64,000 nucleotides of DNA, from NCBI GenBank assembly GCA_016165875.1, contig JABBOT010000023.1, positions 3,511,644 through 3,575,643 of the forward strand. Reading direction: 5' to 3'. Each line of letters begins with the position of its first letter. Within the stretch, counting starts at the first letter, position 1. The notes beneath the pieces were generated by a model. The model did not search any database and was not told the origin of the DNA. It saw only the letters and a program-made list of their open reading frames with translations. The stretch comes from Acanthopleura granulata. Lineage: Eukaryota; Mollusca; Polyplacophora; Chitonida; Chitonidae. This document shows, piece by piece, positions 21,101 through 33,968 of this stretch. The position numbers were made by a program, and so were the translations under genes.

Positions 21101-24100
21101 TAGATTTAATACCTGGAGTGGTGGTTTCCTTGGCAATGGTGCCAATCTTAGGACCAGGAGATGTTATTTTTGGGGTGGCTTTGGTCGTTGTTGTTGTGGC
21201 TTTTGTCGTTGTTGTTGTGGCTTTGGTCGTTGTTGTGGCTTTGGTCGTTGTTGTTGTTGTGGACATGGTCGTCGATTCAGTGATTTCTGTCGGTGTTGAT
21301 GTATTCGTCGTCATCTCCGTGCCATTCACTGATAAAATAAGGTCAAAGTTCACATACATCTATTGAAAATACTTTTCTGTCATCATTGTAGAGCACGAAA
21401 ACTGACGAAGATCTACTCGCAGTGGCCATGGCGACTAGGACTAACTGAGGTAAAAAAAAAACAGGTCTAGAGATCGGATTTTACTGGTTATATACATGTG
21501 GTCATTTGGCAACAATAACGCAGTCACTGCTCTGTTTTTACCCTCTATAATGTATTCTTTGTGTAGTATATTAAATACAAACTATATACTTTTTTCTAAG
21601 GAAATGGTAGAGCACAGATCTTTTCCTGCTCTTGGCCTTCCACTAAAAGTTGTGAGAAAATTTTACTCCACTGAGTGCCCAACATTCCACCAGGTTTGCA
21701 AAAATCTTTCTGTTGTAATAAATTGCCTCTGTCCTGCTTTCAAAGCGGTCCTAATTTTACTTCTACGTGAAATCGTAGTAAAATTACAAGCCAGCGCTGA
21801 CATGACAATTACGAAGGGCGTGACAGTGTGAATGATTTGACAAACAACCCTCAAGGACCGGCTACACAATGAAGGTTTAGACTTAAGTCCGGATTTATAA
21901 CCCTGATTAAAGCCTGAATATACCGAGTTCACTCTGCCAACCAATTGTTTGTCTCTTAGCTTCGGACTTATTAATAGAATAAGGCTCTATGTCACTCAGA
22001 CACTTGTCTTTGTAATTGATGCTATCAGATTTGAACCGCCTGTTGTCACAATTTGAGCCGTGTCAGAACGACACTGGGTATCAGCATTGTATTCACAAGA
22101 ATTAAGGTGTGGAGGAAAGATGGAGGCCACAGCCAAGGACAGATAACTCGGTATAGATACATATCCCAGAGGTGATTCCTCAGTAAACCTTACAAATAAA
22201 CTCACTCTTGGCCATTGGTAACGGCCATTCTAAATATTTCCAGATAGATATTTCATGTACAAAAGGACAGGAATACAAATTTATATGATCATAAAAGGAA
22301 TACGAATTTATATGATCATGAAAGGAATACGAATATATATGACCATAAAAGGAATACGAATCTATATAATCATAAAGATAGTGAAACAGAAATACAATCT
22401 CGTTATACTGAGATGCTATGTCAGGAGTGTCTTCAGAGACGAAGTAAGACATTTCACCCTGCATTATATCACACACATGTATGTCGTTATAATTCTGTAA
22501 TTATACGTTGTATAGATGACTATACTGACATTTGCTTCATTTCAATTATGAAAACGAAACCACCAGTGTATCAGTAATAAACAGAATATCACAAATTGTC
22601 TATCGAAAACCTTGAAAGTTGAATACAATAAATATTTAATCTGGCTAAAAATGAATAGGATATATCCCAATACCTGATTCTTTTAAATACTGGGGCATAT
22701 ATTAATCCTGCTGAAATCAAAATGTTACATTTCTCATATGCATAAATATGCATACATTTGACCTTTGACGGTCTAACCATGGAAGAAAAAAGAAGCTTGT
22801 TATCCCTGTTACAGCTACATGCATGTTAGCTAAAAAGGGCAGATCCGATGTCCTTTAGCTGTTCGCTTTCTGTGAGCTACCTTGCACCTCTAACTCAAGG
22901 AATATTAATGTTGGTCAAACTTCATTACTCAATATCCTTTATTTATGTTTGTCCAGAATTCCAGGGATATCCTGGCATATGTAAACGTAAGTCCCTGTTA
23001 AATATTTTCAAAAACTGAATTATAACTACGGATGTTACATACACAGTATAGCATCTGAAGGCCTGACTTCAAATTGTGTCCTTTGTTGAGCGGGTTGTGT
23101 AAGGCATAATCCATGAGCCTTTGACCAGTTAGCGGTAAGGTCAGGTCCAGGCCAGATATTGGGCCCTAACTCGACGTCGTCTTACATGTGAAATATTCTT
23201 GAATACAGCGTACTCCACCAATTTAAATATATTTAAATAAAATTATTCAGTTAACGATGATTCCATAAAGAAGCCCAAAATTAAATCCCAAGTATAACGC
23301 AGAAGGCTAAATTTCGGAATATTTATGTTTACAATAATCAAGTAGTCAGAATTTTAACTTGAACGGCTCGAAAATTAACTTATGAACGATATTTCAGAAT
23401 TTGACTCCAATCAAGCTGTCACGGCTTTATAGAGGCAGGACTATAAGGTCATAAACTTATAGTTTAAACTAATTTAGAGGCCACAGTTATATGTGAACAG
23501 AATTGGATGCCTCAATGAAAGCCCTGACAGGACACAGGATGCCATATATACTGGGCCATGAAGCTGTAGAACTGAATTACGCTATATGGTTTGAGTTATT
23601 CCAGGACAGTGACGTCTGAAAAAGTGCAGTTACGATCACGATATTTTCACCTAATTCTGCTGAAGTCATGACACCAGAGGACGGGTAAATTGCCATTATA
23701 TAAGCATTTACATGCACAGTTGAAATATCTCTCTAACTGAGGTAAACTGACAATGGTTCGGATTTTCACTGGTTACGCGTGACCATTTGTCAACTGCCAC
23801 ACTGTCGTCGCTGCTGTGGTTTCACCATCCATATTGTACATAATCTTTTATATTGTAATTTATTAAAGATCGATAAACTAAATAGATCCAATAAAACGAC
23901 GTAGATAAGTTCGAAAAATAAATGTTCTCGGTGTAAAGTTCACTTGGTTGAGCGTGATGAAAAGGGTCGAATGGCATTTGGTTATGGACGGAAACTGAAA
24001 ATGGGCAGGTGCTTTTCATTAGTTAATGAGGACTTACCTGTTGGTTGTGTTGTCATACCGGACGCTGTGGTCACTAAACACATAGCTAACATGGGCCACA

Positions 24101-24125
24101 GCGGTAAACCCACGAATTCCTTCAT
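17959..24125 (-). CDS. Gene A: single-pass RBL-like lectin receptor with mucin-like stalks (335 aa)
   Basis: Six exons join in phase: 24038-24125, 21113-21328, 19979-20305, 19127-19246, 18726-18807 and 17959-18133 (1008 nt). The product has a signal peptide (residues 1-23, hydrophobic and ending TTASG), a Thr-rich segment (about 30-101) with repeated KATTTT, a Cys-rich domain (about 102-210), a second Thr-rich segment (211-250), a transmembrane helix (about 252-275) and a basic, 58-residue cytoplasmic tail ending CNSS. The Cys pattern (CKSITVQC near the start, two Cys pairs in the middle, YIGCKDN, final VVEFYC) resembles SUEL/RBL-type lectin domains but lacks their usual YGR and DPYGTYKYL sugar-binding motifs. 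The stalk is expected to be O-glycosylated. It is the first of three neighbouring paralogues on the same strand. Ligand and role are unknown; surface recognition is inferred. Confidence 0.82.
18428..18624 (-). mobile_element. tRNA-derived SINE, 3' truncated
   Basis: Head and middle parts are present ('ggctcagttggctagcgcac' on the minus strand, then 'cctcccaccaatgcagtcgc'), but the tail after 'ccaccatatc' is missing. It lies in the gene A intron between exons 5 and 6. Confidence 0.8.
18726..18807 (-). CDS. Gene A exon 5: transmembrane helix
   Basis: An 82-nt exon (phase 1 in, phase 2 out) encodes LPIAIIAGSAGGGVF followed by a run of Ile and Val and CCVR. A small-residue Gly/Ala motif precedes the Ile run. 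The donor is GAG|GTAAGT. The same phase arrangement is found in the gene B transmembrane exon. Confidence 0.85.
18816..18878. repeat. 21-bp tandem repeat, three units
   Basis: Three units of 'aacaacacgatcatgagatga' lie directly upstream of the gene A transmembrane-exon acceptor. On the minus strand each unit reads as pyrimidine-rich 'ttcatctcatgatcgtgttg'. Confidence 0.9.
19127..19246 (-). CDS. Gene A exon 4: Thr/Pro-rich juxtamembrane stalk
   Basis: A 120-nt exon, phase 1 on both sides, encodes PIPTRNATT (one N-glycosylation sequon) and onward TTPISTIPDTTTSQPTPT, GGNTSTPKP (second sequon NTS). The donor is CTC|GTAAGT. Confidence 0.82.
19979..20305 (-). CDS. Gene A exon 3: Cys-rich RBL-like domain
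   Basis: A 327-nt exon, phase 1 on both sides (TTACAG acceptor, A|GTAAGT donor). It holds ten Cys: SACKSITVQC, PTCTTDRAECC, LTECLV, REYCLRKPGEPC, YIGCKD and EFYC. The arrangement, a Cys near each end, an internal YCxxxxxC and a final hydrophobic F/Y-x-C, is that of RBL/SUEL-like domains in genes B and C. Confidence 0.85.
21113..21328 (-). CDS. Gene A exon 2: Thr-rich mucin-like segment
   Basis: The exon is phase 1 on both sides, with a TTATCAG acceptor and a CCAG|GTATTA donor. It encodes VNGTEMTTNTS, then runs of Thr broken by Lys-Ala (KATTTT units), then TSPGPK and KETTTPG. The DNA is a (GTT/GTC)-rich repeat when read on the plus strand. Confidence 0.85.
21443..21557 (+). repeat. Dispersed repeat family R1, copy 1
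   Basis: It shares with four other places in this window the order 'aactgaggtaaa', 'cggattttactggtta', 'gaccatttg', 'cactg..gtcgctgctctg', 'ctctatattgta'. This copy lies in gene A intron 1. No coding potential was seen. Confidence 0.6.
22262..22378. repeat. 27-bp tandem repeat, about four units
   Basis: Units of 'aaaggaatacgaatttatatgatcat' with few changes. They lie in gene A intron 1. Confidence 0.9.
23175..23216 (+). mobile_element. SINE tail fragment
   Basis: 'gtgaaatattcttgaatac' followed by 'agcgta' matches the end of the common SINE ('gtgaaatattcttgagtacggcgta'). Confidence 0.5.
23734..23840 (+). repeat. Dispersed repeat family R1, copy 2
   Basis: It contains 'taactgaggtaaactgac', 'cggattttcactggtta', 'gtgaccatttgtcaac' and 'cactgtcgtcgctgctgtgg', in the same order as the other R1 copies. 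It lies in gene A intron 1, about 200 bp from the signal-peptide exon. Confidence 0.7.
24038..24125 (-). CDS. Gene A exon 1: signal peptide
   Basis: ATG is followed by MKEFVGLPLWPMLAMCLV and TTASG, a hydrophobic core with a small-residue cleavage site, then MTTQPT. The donor is CAG|GTAAGT, phase 1. The upstream minus strand has a TATAAT at about 24158-24163, a weak promoter candidate. Confidence 0.82.
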
Positions 24126-26150
24126 TTTGCTGAATAGTGTCCCTTGTTCTTGAAAACACAGATTATAACGAACTTGACAAGAGAGCCTGGTGGTGGTTTT
24201 TCAACACTTTAGTGTAGACCCACACACATATGCTCACCCTGAACGATAGTTACTGGGCGTAGAGCCAAAACGTTGTTGACTTTCAATGCGCTCCGAAGCA
24301 ACCTGTAATTCCAAAGTCCAACGTTTGCTCCCTTCCTCTAAGAAATTTTTTTTTTTTTTCGGATGAGAAAAAAATCTGCTTCCGTTGACTTCCTCGACGG
24401 TAAATGAAGAAGTTCCTAAGATCAGCTGTTAAAATACATTTATGCAAACGGTCTCGTCGAGATGAGCTCAGTCCAAGAGGAATGTCTGTGGGACTGTCGT
24501 ATACTGACGGTCGGGCAATGGAGGGTCGCCTATTGTCGGTTCACAAACAGACCGAGCCTACAGAGCTGGAATGCTTTTCTGGATGACCAGCCACGCATGG
24601 AGAGAGCTGACATTAGAGGCCCGGCTTGAGGGCTACGTCCTCACACTGAAAATGTACACAAAAACCTGTACGACAGAAGAATGTTGACGTAGCCAATCTC
24701 CCATTCAGGTTCCATTTGTTGTTCCGAAAGCACCCTTCTTTTTATCCTGATATTTCATACAGCTTTTATACAGTTTCATTAAAATTTTATGAAGTTAGAT
24801 TTTTACTAACATGCGAGGAAAGGGACCAGCGGGTGTGGTGTGAAAACAAGCCCATAAAACACACCTCTAGCGACTAAAGAACTGTTATAGTTACAAAATT
24901 CGGGTACGCTATATTTACATACCTACCCTATTCTTTTGCTAAGGAAAATACGAGGAAGCACCGAATAGCTGTTACATTACAGTATGCAGTGCTATATTAT
25001 ATGGCAGTGGTTCTGCCTACGTAAAGAGTAGGCCTACCTAGAAATATGACAGAATTCTGAAAGCGGCTTTCGATGAAATTAGCCAATAGTTCAACACGAA
25101 GTTCTACTCTGGTAATAGCCAGGTGCTTCATAATACACACACGCTAGCTGCGTTTGTTCACACTCAATTATATAACCCGTTCTGTATGTGCCTGAACCAC
25201 AAATTCCAAGCGGATTGGCGGGTTCATTACGTAAATACCAGGTGTAATACATTTTATCACTGGATACTTTATACAGTTGTTAAACAGACCCGATTTCAAC
25301 TTCCCAGATGAATGCTTTTTCTGGGTGCTGCTTGACTTCCAGGAATTTTCATAATCATTTTTTTTGTCCGTTCTGTACAGTGCACAATCATGTCAAGAAG
25401 TTTAAAAATGTTAAATCTGACTTCGTCGTTCGGTATGCAGATTTAATGGGCTACAGCCTGTGTAAAGACTCGTACATATGCTCGCTCTGGGTATACTTCT
25501 ATATGTGCCTCTGAAAGAAACACCTACGGTGTTGTGGACTTTTCCACATATATATGACACAGGTTAGGTTTAAGTGCACTTACATTTTTTTTTATTTCAA
25601 TAGGGTCTACCGCAATCCTCAAATTTTATTCAATTGCGCGATGGCAGTCAGGTTTATGTGGTGTCAGGGCGTTTGGGGTAAGCAGCCGACCATTGACAAG
25701 TTTCTGAGACGTATTACATGAAGATTTACTCGCCACGTTGACAGAGTTCAAATGGTCTTCAACGAACATGTATGAAATCGCCAAGCGCGAACGCCGTTGA
25801 CACCATGGCAATAGGAACAATGAAGATTTCTATGTCAGTACATATGTACTCTGAGAAGGTGTGGTGTTATGGTCAAGATCCGGCAGCGGTATACTGTGAT
25901 ATGTGTTGAGTGCAAGGACGGTGTTCACGAAATATGTTTGTATATTTTTGAAGCTCAAGATCAAACAGTAAACCTCTATTTTTAGTTTTTTTGAGTTGAT
26001 CCCAAGGAAGGGTTTATGGTGAAATGTAAATTTCAGTTGTGAGTTTAATGGAGAGCTGCAGTACATTGAAGAAAAGCCCCCATTATGTTTGTATTTGCAG
26101 AGGAAAGGACGTACGCAGTCGACTGTTATCCATAGAAATGTCACAAAGAG

Positions 26151-26227
26151 ATTTATTTATTTGATTGGTGTTTTACGCCGTACTCAAGAATATTTGACTT
26201 ATACCATATTATTGTGGGAGGAAACGA
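26151..26227 (-). mobile_element. SINE 3' fragment
   Basis: The 'gttttacgccgtactcaagaa' tail and the adjoining 'attgtgggaggaaac' are present; the head half is missing. Confidence 0.8.
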
Positions 26228-29200
26228 CAAAAGTGATAGACTAATGTCTAACTACACCTGAATGAGATATAGAATATCTAATTTCAAAGTGCATCAGCTT
26301 TAATATGTATAATTTGAAGAGGATGACAAAACCTTAAACTTTGTCTCCTGGGTTGTCTTGAAAATAGGAATGAAAAAGGACAGCGCTGAACCAAGATCCG
26401 GTAGTGTTACATGTCCATAATTAGCATAGCGGCTGGCCACAATCCTCAAGCCCTACCCTATGGACAAGTCTACATAAGGTTCATATAATTTATTAGAGTG
26501 AATTAGAAAGGAATTGTCCAAGTCAGCACAAATCTATGTCTCCCCAGCTGCCAACTGTGCCTTACTTCACAGAAGTGTGTCACATGTGTTGTCAGTATAG
26601 CGTGATCAAGTGAGATGCGTCACCACATCCTTATCCCCACACGTCACTGACCTACCCCACCCCCATCCCACCAACACACACACCATGGAATCCTATACAT
26701 GGTTTCTGGAACACCCGGGAACAGTATCCCGAGAAATACTTTGAATTGTCTTGGAAACGTGCTGTAGAATCTCATCTCACCTACTCTCTCCAAACCGTGA
26801 GTTACACAACGCTTTCCACGTTTTCAACATACATTTAGCGCTCTTTCTGACGAGACGCCAAAACCTGCAAGGGCGGTGGCTTCTTTTTCACTATAGATTA
26901 TTTTATTGTCTTTATTTTGTTTATTTGTTTATTGCGTATATCAATATATTTATGTATTCATTTGATCCCATGTTAAATCTGCGCTGACGTATTTGAGAAT
27001 CAAAGTGTCGAAACAGACGTTCGCATGAACACCAATCGTCAACAATGACGGGCGTTCCGGTGCAATAATCGGAAGATGCATTTCCAAATCAACGCTCAAA
27101 ACAAGGCACGGCAAAAATAAAAAAAAGTACCTAAATTAAGAAATTATTACAGATTCAATTATTACAGAGAAACAACCAAAAACTTCAGTTTTTACCGTTG
27201 CAGTTTATAAGTTGTTACTGATCAAAATATGTATCTCACCTGAACTTTGATTGCAACTGTTCATATATCTAACGTGGTTCTTTTATTCAACTCTATGAGT
27301 AGAGCTCATGATCCTGTGATAAGCAGAATTGGACACAGTTATCAAACAGTGCACCAGGGATTCCCCAGGTGTCGTCTATATTTACTTACAACATAACTGT
27401 AACTAAGAAATTTAGAGATGTTGTTTGACTGAATATCCCTGAAACACTGTTTTTTGTTACAAATTATGACGTTTATTGTGAAAGTATGTAGAAATCTGTG
27501 TCACAACATTTTACGTTGACACGTCATTACAGCTGTTTCAACCTCTGCTGTGGCACAGATACACTATACATAACTGCACTGCATTCAGCCTCTGGAAATC
27601 TGACGCCCTATGCAGGAAGACCTTTTCTGTGATAAACGTTCCAGGAAGAGAGAGCTCTTTTGTGAGCTTCTTACCATCTGAAAACATGTAAATGGTTTTC
27701 ATATTATACCCCTTGAATCGGCGGCTAACGACTTGTCAAAAATACGTGATATGCAATATAATAACACTGTGAAAAGCTATAAATAGGTGTCCCAATAATA
27801 ATCTCCTATTGGCTACAGGACTCATGAATACATGATGTTATATGTGGGAGTGTCGGATTGCCATACATGGTAATAGTTTGACACACCTCTAGTCGACAGT
27901 GATATCAATCAAAGTAACCTTGTTAAGTTTCGCATTGGGAAACGTCCTCCGGATATAACAATCTGTCAATCTCAACTTCATGTAGACTGTGATTAAAAGA
28001 GCCAATTGTACACCCGGAAGAGGCGTTACACATTACCTTATTTGGAAGCCGTTTGCCTGTAGATTGACATGTAGTGCACGGTATTTCGCAAACCTATAGA
28101 AAACTCACGACACAGGAGGTAGTATCGAGTTCACAGTAGAGAAATTACGTTTTTAACAGATTACCATCTGAGCTGAAGAATGGCACAGCTTCTATGCTAT
28201 GATGAATTAATTAAACAGTCTCAGAACGTTTCTGATGTTTTTGGAGACTTTTCTCGAATAGAATTGAATGTTAATCACACATCTGAACAGTAAGGTGTGC
28301 TGACTGGGCACCGATGATGTCACGAGCTTTTCATTTGGGCTTGTCACTGTGAAAATGTAGCCACTGTCACCATAGTACGTTGTAGGTACATATGAGAACA
28401 AACCGAACAATAAATCAGTGAAGGAAAAAGAATGTTATTTACATGAAGTAGTCCCAATATAGCGGCGCCAAGTAGATTGACAACGACAGCTTATCCAATC
28501 TTTACTTCATTCTAAATCACATGATCACATGATTCTTGCACGTGATCGAGCTACCTTCCTGGTTGACCTCAAGTTCAGCAGAGCAAAATGGCTCGTATGT
28601 AACTTGGACCAGACATCTCAGACACTAGGATTAGTTCTATTTTAGACTGGGTTTCTTTTCCATTTCACTAAAGAGGATCCCGCGACCTGTTTCTCTACTA
28701 TAGCCCGTTCGACCCAGGCTATGGTCTAAAGCTAGGCCATTCAATGAAATCTCGCAATCTGCTACTTTGTTTTTTTAATATGTAGATGTTGCGTGATCAT
28801 GTAACATATTTTTTTACATGCACACTGAAGACGGACAAGCTGACTGGTCACAACAACCCTCTTTACTTGGGCACTTTATTTGTCACCAAACGAGTTACGT
28901 GTATTAGAGCTGAATTCGAATTACTGACCAAAGATCCCAGAGTCATTCCCGTAGATATGACTGATTGTAAAGCGAGGATGCGATGGCTCCGAGTCGATTC
29001 CACAGAGCACGATCTGACCGATGTCAACATTTAGGACCTCGTCGTAATGCTTAGTTGCTATCACGGAAAGCTGAAACTTGGACCTGAAGGTAACATTTAT
29101 GAGGTGGCCAAAATTTTAATTTCAAGGACCCCAAAATAAGCTCTAAAATCGTACATCAAAGTTTGACGTAAATCAGAAATGGATTTTTTTACATGGATTC

Positions 29201-29271
29201 GGCATCAGATGTTTGAAGTATTGGCTTGCCGTAACTCCTTGACCACAATGATATCAGATATGTCTGATTTG

Positions 29272-29490
29272 ATTTCTTTATTTGACTGATGTTTTACGCC
29301 GTACCGAAGAATACACCACTTAGACATGATATGGTGGGAGGAAACTGAGACCGGGTTAAACACATACCAACGGCATGTTGATGGCAGGCCTTCCCGCGTA
29401 CGGCCCAAGAGGAAGCCAGCATAGCTGGGCTTGACCTCATAGCGACCGCATTGGTGAGAGGCTCCTGGATCATTGTACTGCACTAAATAA
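29272..29490 (-). mobile_element. tRNA-derived SINE, degraded head
   Basis: The tail, middle and part of the head can be followed ('gttttacgccgtac', 'ggtgggaggaaact', 'gaggaagccagc', 'cgaccgcattggtgagagg'). Confidence 0.85.
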
Positions 29491-30624
29491 GTGCACTAAA
29501 CTGCACTTTGCTGACTACAAAGCTCCCGAGGTTCCAGAGACATGTATGAAATGCGTGTATTAAGTGTACATTCCCTAGGTTACATCTATACTGACTCTAG
29601 CACTGGAGTCTGTTCGGGGCTCTAAAGTCGAATGCGATGCTATGACAAAATCGTGAAATGATGAATCATTCAGTAAAAAACTCATGTGGTCGCCTACGAA
29701 TGCCGTAACCTTGGGAACGCCATGGGAACACCGTGGGAACACTGTGACATTTCCACGAACGAAGATCGACCGTTTGCTTTTAGATATAAACTGTGATACA
29801 CATGTATGTGTCATATTCCTGTCACGTCCTGTTCTTAATTTATAGGTGACATAATTTATTCATATTAAATACATTATTGTGTGACTGAATGACGACTGGA
29901 GTAACTAAAAATTCGCACTGTCAGATCAATATTCTTTTGAAATTGTTTCTAACGAATTTCAGTGAAATCATGTCCGCGTTTCTTCCGGGATTTTCAAATC
30001 ACGATTTATTTTGTATTCACAAATAATACTAACGTGACAACGCAAACCGTGCATGAATCTTCACTTGAGTTATATTTTTGTGTACATTACAAAGTAAGAG
30101 AAACTAAAAGTCATGTTATCACGTCTACATTATCTTGAAAAGCTATTTTCACTGAATGGATTTTGAAGTCACATGGTGATATATTTTCATATAAAAAATG
30201 CCAATATGACCACACAAATGCAGTACTGACAGTTTGCCTGAATAAAAATGCATGCATACATGAATACTAATTTCTTAACTGATAACCCCACCTTAATGAG
30301 TGTATTGTATGTATCCTTGCCCAGACGGGGATCTGCAACAAATACACTCAACAGAGCCTGGCATATTTTATTGGTTTGACAAATTTATACAATTCACCTT
30401 TATGTCGTAGTAAATGGTTCGCGGACATGTCAATGTCAGTCAGGACGCTATGGCCACGGAAGTGGTGCCATCTTTGTCTTTTACAAACAGGAAGTCGTAA
30501 GGTTCGTCACGAAATTTGGTCTGTATAAACAGATATATGCAGGGAAGAACCCAACGTCCATGGCACCTTACTTTAATATCAAGAGCTTAACACAAATGTC
30601 TTCATACTATTGGTCATCTTGCCA

Positions 30625-30837
30625 TGTAATGGGAGATTCGAACGAGCTACACAAAAGGGCCCAAATCGCAGTAAAAGCACGTCATTCTCTGCGGTGACTC
30701 TGCCGTACTTGTGTACTAACCTAATGTTTTATGCGGACACGTTCACCTAAAGTTGTGACGCATAAAGAGCAAAGGAGTACACAGCTTTGGACCCTTTTGT
30801 TAAAGGCGGGAAGGAGTTTCACGACTTCCCCATTACA
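30625..30837 (-). mobile_element. MITE-like repeat, copy 2, with short inverted ends
   Basis: It begins 'tgtaatgggaga' and ends 'cttccccattaca', an inverted repeat of about 10 bp. The interior matches 549-717 in reverse orientation. At 213 bp it is non-coding. Confidence 0.65.
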
Positions 30838-32436
30838 TAGTTACAATGATATGAACACCGATATCTGACCAGGTTTATTCAACACCGTCTTTATAGGCCA
30901 ATTGTTCCAGCACAGCAAGACAACGAAAGTTAAATGTATATGAATTCATTTGCATCGCCATCCTTCCAGAATGAACTTCTTGTGCACAATGAATATAGCG
31001 TTACCTTATGTAATTTTCAAGAAGGTTTTGATTTTTTCCCATTTCATGTTTTCTCTTACGTCAGGGATGAATGGAATGAAATGTCAGCGTCAGCGTATTT
31101 GCACGAAGTTTGATCAGTGACCTTCTAAATCCACACATAGTAATGCTTGTTACTTTTCGTGCTTACATTAGTGTTCGTAGTTCGGGTCGAAGTGGAAGAC
31201 TTTGGAAAATCAATTATTTCCTAAAAACAGAAAATTGCAAGATACCGAGCACGACATTTTATGAAAGTGCTTAAGTCAGCTATTGAAGGAAAAATACATA
31301 AGGTTAAGTTTAAATCGATTAAACCGAAAATTCGAGATAATTCTCCAGTATAGTCTTTTTAATCAGATAAATATATTTTGCGTTCACTTGCCTTTCTGAT
31401 AAGTGCTGAACTCAAACTCAGGGATTATGCTCATGTATATATAGCGGTGAGAATAATATAGCCACTGTAAACCACCGCCCTTCGCTAAGAACCCAACAAA
31501 TTACCTGACTTAAAACAACAGCCAAACCAATAAGAGCAGGATAAAGGCATGATCAGCTTTATAGGTAAAATCAGGTAAAGGCGGACCTTTAATATTAATT
31601 ACGTCAAAAAGCAGCGTGTGGATTAAAAAAGTATAAAGCATTTCTTGTTATAAATTTGTAAAGCTTTTGAAGCAAGGCTGTATAACGTATAACGTAACCT
31701 TGCTACAAAAACCTTGAGTTGAGTCATAGATGGTGGTTGTTTTGTGTTTTGACGCCCTGCACTTTGGTTTTCTTGATTTCGACATGACCTCTCCAGTCAT
31801 ATGGGTCACTGTGTCCCTTAACCACAACACACTTAACATCAGGACCCACTGGCCGAATATTTCATTGGGTGTAGTATATAGTGCTACATATATTCAGTGG
31901 GGGTGGGGGGTGGGGGGGTCAGTCAGATCGTCAAGCTACAATGAAACATCTTGGTGATAAAAAGTGAGCCTGGTTTGAAGATACGCGAAAACGGGCACAA
32001 ACAAACAAATAAAGCGAACCAAGATATACCAAACACCAGTTTGCACCACCGTGAGAGCCCCCCCTTAAACGACTGTGATATTTCTGGCGTGACGGGCTTT
32101 ATCAAATGCAAGTTCTCTATTGGCAAACTGTCTATGGCTTGCTTTTGTACATAAAAATCTTTAATGTGCTTGCATTGCTTTGGATTTTTTCTTGGATGTA
32201 TGTCCGCCTATTTAATCAGGTGAAACATACACGTGGTCAACAGGTTTGTTTATCAGCTAATAAAAGTTTAATACAAAGAAATAATGCCAACGGTATTTGC
32301 AAAAGACAACCTTTATTATTCATAAACTGTAGACGACAAGAAACGCATGGTTCTGTCATGACAGTTTAAAATACACTCCGAACAGCAGATATAAACGAGA
32401 TATAAACGATAAAAAACACACAAGTATGTAAACAAA

Positions 32437-32461
32437 ATGAAAAAAAAAAAAAAAAAAAAAT
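32437..32461. repeat. A-tract
   Basis: About 22 consecutive A; no retroposed gene is visible beside it. Confidence 0.9.
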
Positions 32462-33483
32462 AGGAGCACGAACATGTCACGCGTATCTCCAATAAACTGC
32501 GTAGCTTTCCCACCGTCTAAAAACGAGTTTTCCGTGTCTTTTGTTGCATGTTGACATGTGGTTATTAATGTTCATTCAGGTTATATCAAAGGGAAAAGCA
32601 CCCGTTATCTGTCGGCAAGAAAAGCAATTGGCAAAGGAGCGTAACATATATGAACATATTTAGATGATACATGAAAACCAGTTTGTTTCCCTGCTTGAAC
32701 GATGGGCGTGGTAGCTGTCAGTAGTCTAATATATTGTTAGGGTCAGCTACACACTGAAGAGACTATAAACATCTTTGTCCTACTTTACCCGTTCACCTCA
32801 TTCATCTTACTTCCACAATAATAAATGTGTATACTTATTCTATATTCCTATCAAATTACCATTTAAAGTTTCGCAACAACGCCGTTGGTAAGAGTGGGGT
32901 TGGCAGATAGTTTGACATAAACTTGTCCAAGTCGACGTACAGCAGTGCCAGTTGGTTTCTTCGTCCCTGAAAGGCAGATATTCTAATTTACAGCTAACAA
33001 AGCTGAAACTGTATATATAGATTTCCAGCATTGAGTCCAAAAACCAGCCTGAATAAAACTTTTTGGTAATCCCTTCAAGATTATGACCATGCTGTCCTCA
33101 TGATCCATAAACATTCAAACTCATTTGTCATGAAACACAACCATCCCGTAGTCCCATGTTCATACCGACCTTATGATTGTGGTAGTGTATAAGACAGAAA
33201 GCTTTATGGTTACTTACAGGGATACTTACGCCTTAATGCACCAGCAAAATACACGCCTTATCTTTTCTCAAATCATAAGCTATTTTCAGAAAACCCCGAT
33301 AAAATTTTCATGATCTCTTTAATACCACAAAGTAATACTGGAAATTTACTTGAATGAAATACAGTAGTATTAGGACAGATAAAAACATATCCGAACAGTG
33401 AGTGAGAAATGAGACAAAATCTTAAGAGGCATCTCTCACATGTTTTTGCCGTGGTTAAATTTCAAAACATAACATATAAAAGA

Positions 33484-33611
33484 CTACAGCATAGAGAACG
33501 AAACCGGAGCAGTGGCTGTGTGGTGGGTGTGACAGTTACCAAACAGTCACCGGTGAAGTGCGGCCTCGTGTCAGTTTACCTCAATTTGGTTTCTGTTCAG
33601 ACTGATCATGG
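33484..33611 (-). repeat. Dispersed repeat family R1, copy 3
   Basis: In reverse orientation it shows 'tacagcatagagaacgaaac', 'ggtgtgacagttacc' and 'gtcagtttacctcaattt'. It lies 230 bp from copy 4 in the same orientation. Confidence 0.6.
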
Positions 33612-33840
33612 AGTTACATAAATATTACCAACTTACACCCCCCTAGCAGAATTAGGACAAAATATTCAGTGATGTTAATTGCAATATATTGGGCGTCACT
33701 GGCCCATAATTATTCAAAATGCTTTGCTGTTATAACAATTAACGAACAATAACATGAAAGCAATACAAAGTGATCAAGCCTCGGGTATGCTTAGTACACC
33801 ATCTGAATTCTGGTTTATGCAGGTATACAGTATAAAGAAA

Positions 33841-33968
33841 TACAGCATAGAGAGTAAAAACAGAGCAGCGACGACAGTGAGATGCTTAGCAAATGGTCAG
33901 ACGTAACCGCCTGAAGTGTGGCTCTCTTGTCAGTTTACCTCAGTTAGGGTTTTATTCTAACTGTTCAT
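33841..33968 (-). repeat. Dispersed repeat family R1, copy 4
   Basis: 'tacagcatagagagtaaaaa', 'cagagcagcgacgacagtga' and 'gtcagtttacctcagttag' correspond to the reverse complement of copies 2 and 5. Confidence 0.7.

Noticed and set aside
21082..21366. Plus-strand open frame rich in Val (also 19087-19314, 44678-44896, 56562-56908)
   Set aside because: These are antisense shadows of the Thr-rich stalk exons: ACN codons read backwards give Val and Gly. The minus-strand exons have fitting splice sites and phases.
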